Program-made: the position numbers and the translations under genes | Shown here: in pieces, positions 7,702 to 9,294 of the stretch | Position numbering within the stretch: the first letter of the stretch is position 1 | Layout: every line of letters begins with the position of its first letter | The notes under the pieces: generated by a model | Told to the model about the DNA's origin: nothing | Seen by the model: the letters and a program-made list of their open reading frames with translations, nothing else | Database searches by the model: none | Assembly: GCA_903881065.1 (NCBI GenBank) | Contig: CAIRRW010000490.1 | Location: 1-9,294 of the forward strand | Direction: 5' to 3' | Origin: an uncultured Bacteroidota bacterium | GTDB lineage: Bacteria > Bacteroidota > Bacteroidia > 2-12-FULL-35-15 | DNA length: 9,294 bases

Positions 7702-8604
7702 TTATGCGAACGGAATATTGCATCCTTGTACATTTGCTATTTTGCCTTCGGTGCCGTCACTTCTAAAAGCAATCATTACAAAATACACATAATCACCGGG
7801 CAAAAAACCGCTCGACACTACTTGTGTAGCGCCACCTGACTGACTGTTCCATGTAGTTGGATTATAAGTACCAACTCCCCAGCGAACAATAAAACCTTTA
7901 GTGCCTTTCATCTTCTTTGTTGAAATACCTACGCTGCCTCTACCCTTCATTAGGTTGAGTTTAAATTCCACTGCTTTTAAAATACCGCCGCTAGGGGTAG
8001 ATTTGCGTTTCACCGGCGAACCTATTAATTGATATAATGCAAGATTACCATTCGCGAGGAGGGCACAACTGCGCAGGCAAGCCAGAAAATTATCCCGTAA
8101 TTGTTTTACCAGTGTATCCCGTTTTGTTTTGTCGCTTGAGCTTATTTTACGCCCTATGTTTGACAATGGAAACAATTCATCGTAAAATGCCTGACATAAG
8201 CCAACTGATGGATTTGCGCCTGCAAATTCTGATATTGATCCGATAGTAATAAATAATGGAGCCGTTAGTTGGCAAAGTGCTGCAGCGCTAAGATTGCTCA
8301 TAGCCGGTGCCGGAATTATTATTTCGTATGGTGCAGGAGGCAAACCCATTAGTGCTTTCACTTCCCTTTTAGTGTTGGCAACAATAGCAGCTTTTTCCTT
8401 AATAGTAAGGCGTTTTGCAACCACTGTTTCCTTCTTTTCCTTTTTGTTACCTGCCTGTTGCATAATAAGCACTATGCCGCCGGTGGTAATTTCTCTAATA
8501 ACATGTTGGCGCTGCAAGGCCAATACATTTTCCTGTACTTGTTTTTCCTTCAGACCTGTTTCAGCTTCCGAAAATTCAATTGATTTTGAGATTATTTTTT
8601 TCAT
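7702..8604 (-). CDS. Hypothetical protein with possible C-terminal fibronectin-III-like fold
   Basis: I do not recognise this 300-residue protein. It has no signal peptide and no clear membrane span, so it is probably cytoplasmic. Residues 1-90 are charged, Lys/Glu-rich and mostly helical, broken by a short hydrophobic stretch (TTGGIVLIMQQ, 40-50). A Pro-rich linker (LPPAPYEIIIPAPA, 88-101) follows. Residues about 103-195 look like a helical bundle with four cysteines (111, 137, 176, 180). The C-terminal third, about 205-300, is beta-rich (FIVRWGVGTYNPTTW, then LPGDYVYFVMIAF) and ends near a GTEG turn, which recalls a fibronectin-III-like sandwich; that assignment is tentative. The start ATG at 8604 has no Shine-Dalgarno sequence, and a 10-bp inverted repeat lies 14 bp upstream of it. 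A degraded relative of its 3' end lies at 6179-6358, so it belongs to a duplicated family. Confidence 0.82.
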   Translation of the reverse strand: MKKIISKSIEFSEAETGLKEKQVQENVLALQRQHVIREITTGGIVLIMQQAGNKKEKKETVVAKRLTIKEKAAIVANTKREVKALMGLPPAPYEIIIPAPAMSNLSAAALCQLTAPLFITIGSISEFAGANPSVGLCQAFYDELFPLSNIGRKISSSDKTKRDTLVKQLRDNFLACLRSCALLANGNLALYQLIGSPVKRKSTPSGGILKAVEFKLNLMKGRGSVGISTKKMKGTKGFIVRWGVGTYNPTTWNSQSGGATQVVSSGFLPGDYVYFVMIAFRSDGTEGKIANVQGCNIPFA

Positions 8605-8618
8605 TTGCTTTAATTTAT

Positions 8619-8657
8619 ATCATCACTTAATTATGATGACGGTACAAAAGTGATGAT
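8619..8657. promoter_or_regulatory. Inverted repeat just upstream of the 300-residue protein gene
   Basis: Perfect 10-bp arms ATCATCACTT (8619-8628) and AAGTGATGAT (8648-8657) are separated by 19 bp. The arm centres are 29 bp apart, close to three helical turns, which suits a protein operator. Alternatively it forms a hairpin in the leader that would influence translation. The repeat begins 14 bp upstream of the ATG at 8604. No convincing TAnnTTTG promoter was found nearby for this gene. Confidence 0.4.
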
Positions 8658-8868
8658 GTTCGAGAGCAAATCACTTACACCGTAAATTAAAATACTTGTA
8701 TAATTCACTGGTTACAAATTATTATTTGCTCGAAACCAATTGCGAAATCAGAATTTATATTTTTAAACAACAGGCTACAATCATCTGTTAATAGCAACTA
8801 CAACGCTTCAGTAAATTCAAAATAGGGAATCGCAAATTATTTTTATTCAGTGTTAAATTTGAAATAAG

Positions 8869-9099
8869 AAGCATCATAATTTAGTTTACGAGCTCTTAAA
8901 ATTAGTTCAAGAGCATCTGAAATTAGTTCACGAGCATCTATACTTAGTTTAAGAGCATCTGAACTTAATTCACGAGCATCTGAACTTAATTCACGAGCAT
9001 CTATACTTAGTTCATGTGTACTTAAACTTAACTCAAGAGCATCTGAACTTATAATAAGAGCTAACAAACTTAGTTCAAGAACATATGATTTCAAATAAG
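8869..9099. repeat. 21-bp tandem repeat, 11 copies
   Basis: Eleven consecutive 21-bp units start at 8869, 8890, 8911 and so on to 9079, with no indel. The core unit is GAGCATCTGAACTTAATTC plus two further bases; the units at 8953 and 8974 are identical and the outer units are more divergent. On the minus strand the array lies within an open frame (8843-9094, 83 codons) that encodes a 7-residue repeat such as ELSSDAR, with Leu and Ala in a 4-3 heptad spacing. That frame has only a TTG start and no ribosome binding site, so I keep it as a repeat rather than a gene. The alternative is a short coiled-coil protein. Confidence 0.88.
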
Positions 9100-9171
9100 G
9101 AGATAGATTCGTATAATTAAAATTGAGTTTAAATCAAAATGAAATAGTAATTGAAATAGTTGAGATTGTTT

Positions 9172-9200
9172 TTTGTAAAGCGCATTAATAAATAATTTAG
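9172..9200 (+). promoter_or_regulatory. Possible promoter of the methyltransferase gene
   Basis: TTTG at 9172-9175 is followed after 17 bp by TAATTTAG (9193-9200), which has one mismatch to TAnnTTTG. It would place the transcript start near 9207, about 50 nt before the ATG at 9255. The spacing is acceptable but slightly short, and the -7 element is imperfect. Confidence 0.38.
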
Positions 9201-9254
9201 TATTATTGTGATTGAAGATGTTATGATATTATGAGTCATTTAACAAAACTCAAA

Positions 9255-9294
9255 ATGGATAGATATAAGGAAACGTTTGAAACGTGGAATAAAG
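9255..9294 (+). CDS. Probable class I SAM-dependent methyltransferase, N-terminal 13 codons only
   Basis: An ATG at 9255 opens the frame MDRYKETFETWNK, which runs off the right edge. I recognise this opening (KETFETWNK) as similar to the N-terminus of a Bacteroidota class I SAM-dependent methyltransferase family. The SAM-binding motifs lie outside the window, so the assignment rests on 13 residues and memory of the family. An in-frame ATG at 9231 would add eight residues (MSHLTKLK). No Shine-Dalgarno sequence is present at either start. It is divergent from the 300-residue protein gene and separated from it by the 21-bp tandem repeat. Confidence 0.5.
   Translation, partial: MDRYKETFETWNK

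Larger units (their letters stand above)
8605..9254. other. Intergenic region between the unknown gene and the methyltransferase
   Basis: This 650-bp AT-rich stretch lies between divergent genes. It contains the inverted repeat at 8619-8657, the 21-bp tandem repeat at 8869-9099 and a possible plus-strand promoter at 9172-9200. I see nothing identifiable in 8658-8868 apart from short, imperfect inverted matches (GTTCGAGAGCAAAT at 8658 and ATTTGCTCGAAAC at 8724). No convincing gene was found here. Confidence 0.6.

Noticed and set aside
8294..8653. Plus-strand 119-codon frame with hydrophobic stretches
   Set aside because: It is antisense to the N-terminal part of the 300-residue protein. Its hydrophobicity comes from reverse-complemented Lys/Glu codons, and it has no ribosome site.
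8843..9094. An 83-codon minus-strand protein over the 21-bp repeat
   Set aside because: It starts only at TTG, with no Shine-Dalgarno sequence, and consists almost wholly of the repeat. It is kept as a finding rather than a called gene.
8869..9099. CRISPR array
   Set aside because: The 21-bp units abut each other with no unique spacers, so this is a plain tandem repeat, and no cas gene is present.

Overview
The window looks like chromosome of an AT-rich member of the Bacteroidota. Three things point there: two secreted proteins of the type IX secretion (T9SS) style, one ending in a clear type A sorting domain; promoters of the TTG / TAnnTTTG kind; and almost no Shine-Dalgarno sequences. The order or genus cannot be settled from the sequence alone.

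Layout. Positions 1-3604 (minus) hold the N-terminal 1201 codons of a giant adhesin-like protein: signal peptide, IPT/TIG domain, three Ig/PKD-like domains, six PKD domains, then an array of 51-residue repeats that runs off the left edge. Upstream, at 3767-5884 (minus), is a 705-residue secreted beta-propeller-like protein with about a dozen Asp-box repeats and a C-terminal T9SS type A sorting domain. The 656-bp divergent gap 5885-6540 holds the promoter of the propeller gene, a probable promoter for the next gene, and a decayed fragment of a gene plus its terminator. Positions 6541-7632 (plus) encode a soluble PAS-histidine kinase with no adjacent response regulator. It converges, through a strong shared hairpin terminator, on 7702-8604 (minus), a 300-residue protein of unknown function. 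Positions 8605-9254 are non-coding or doubtful: a 10-bp inverted repeat just ahead of the unknown gene, and an 11-copy 21-bp tandem repeat. At the right edge (9255 onward, plus) the first 13 codons of a probable SAM-dependent methyltransferase begin.

How it fits together. The two minus-strand secreted proteins are both envelope or extracellular products, but each has its own upstream region, and nothing shows a joint pathway. The kinase, the unknown protein and the methyltransferase look like independent units.

The most notable hidden signal is at 6179-6337. It aligns without a gap (about 112 of 159 bases) to 7645-7803, which is the last 33 codons, stop codon, 3' UTR and terminator of the unknown gene. 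The window therefore carries one intact and one decayed copy of the same gene-plus-terminator module, one on each side of the kinase. Second is the mosaic, partly homogenised repeat array in the giant adhesin. No complete new defence or mobile system is visible.
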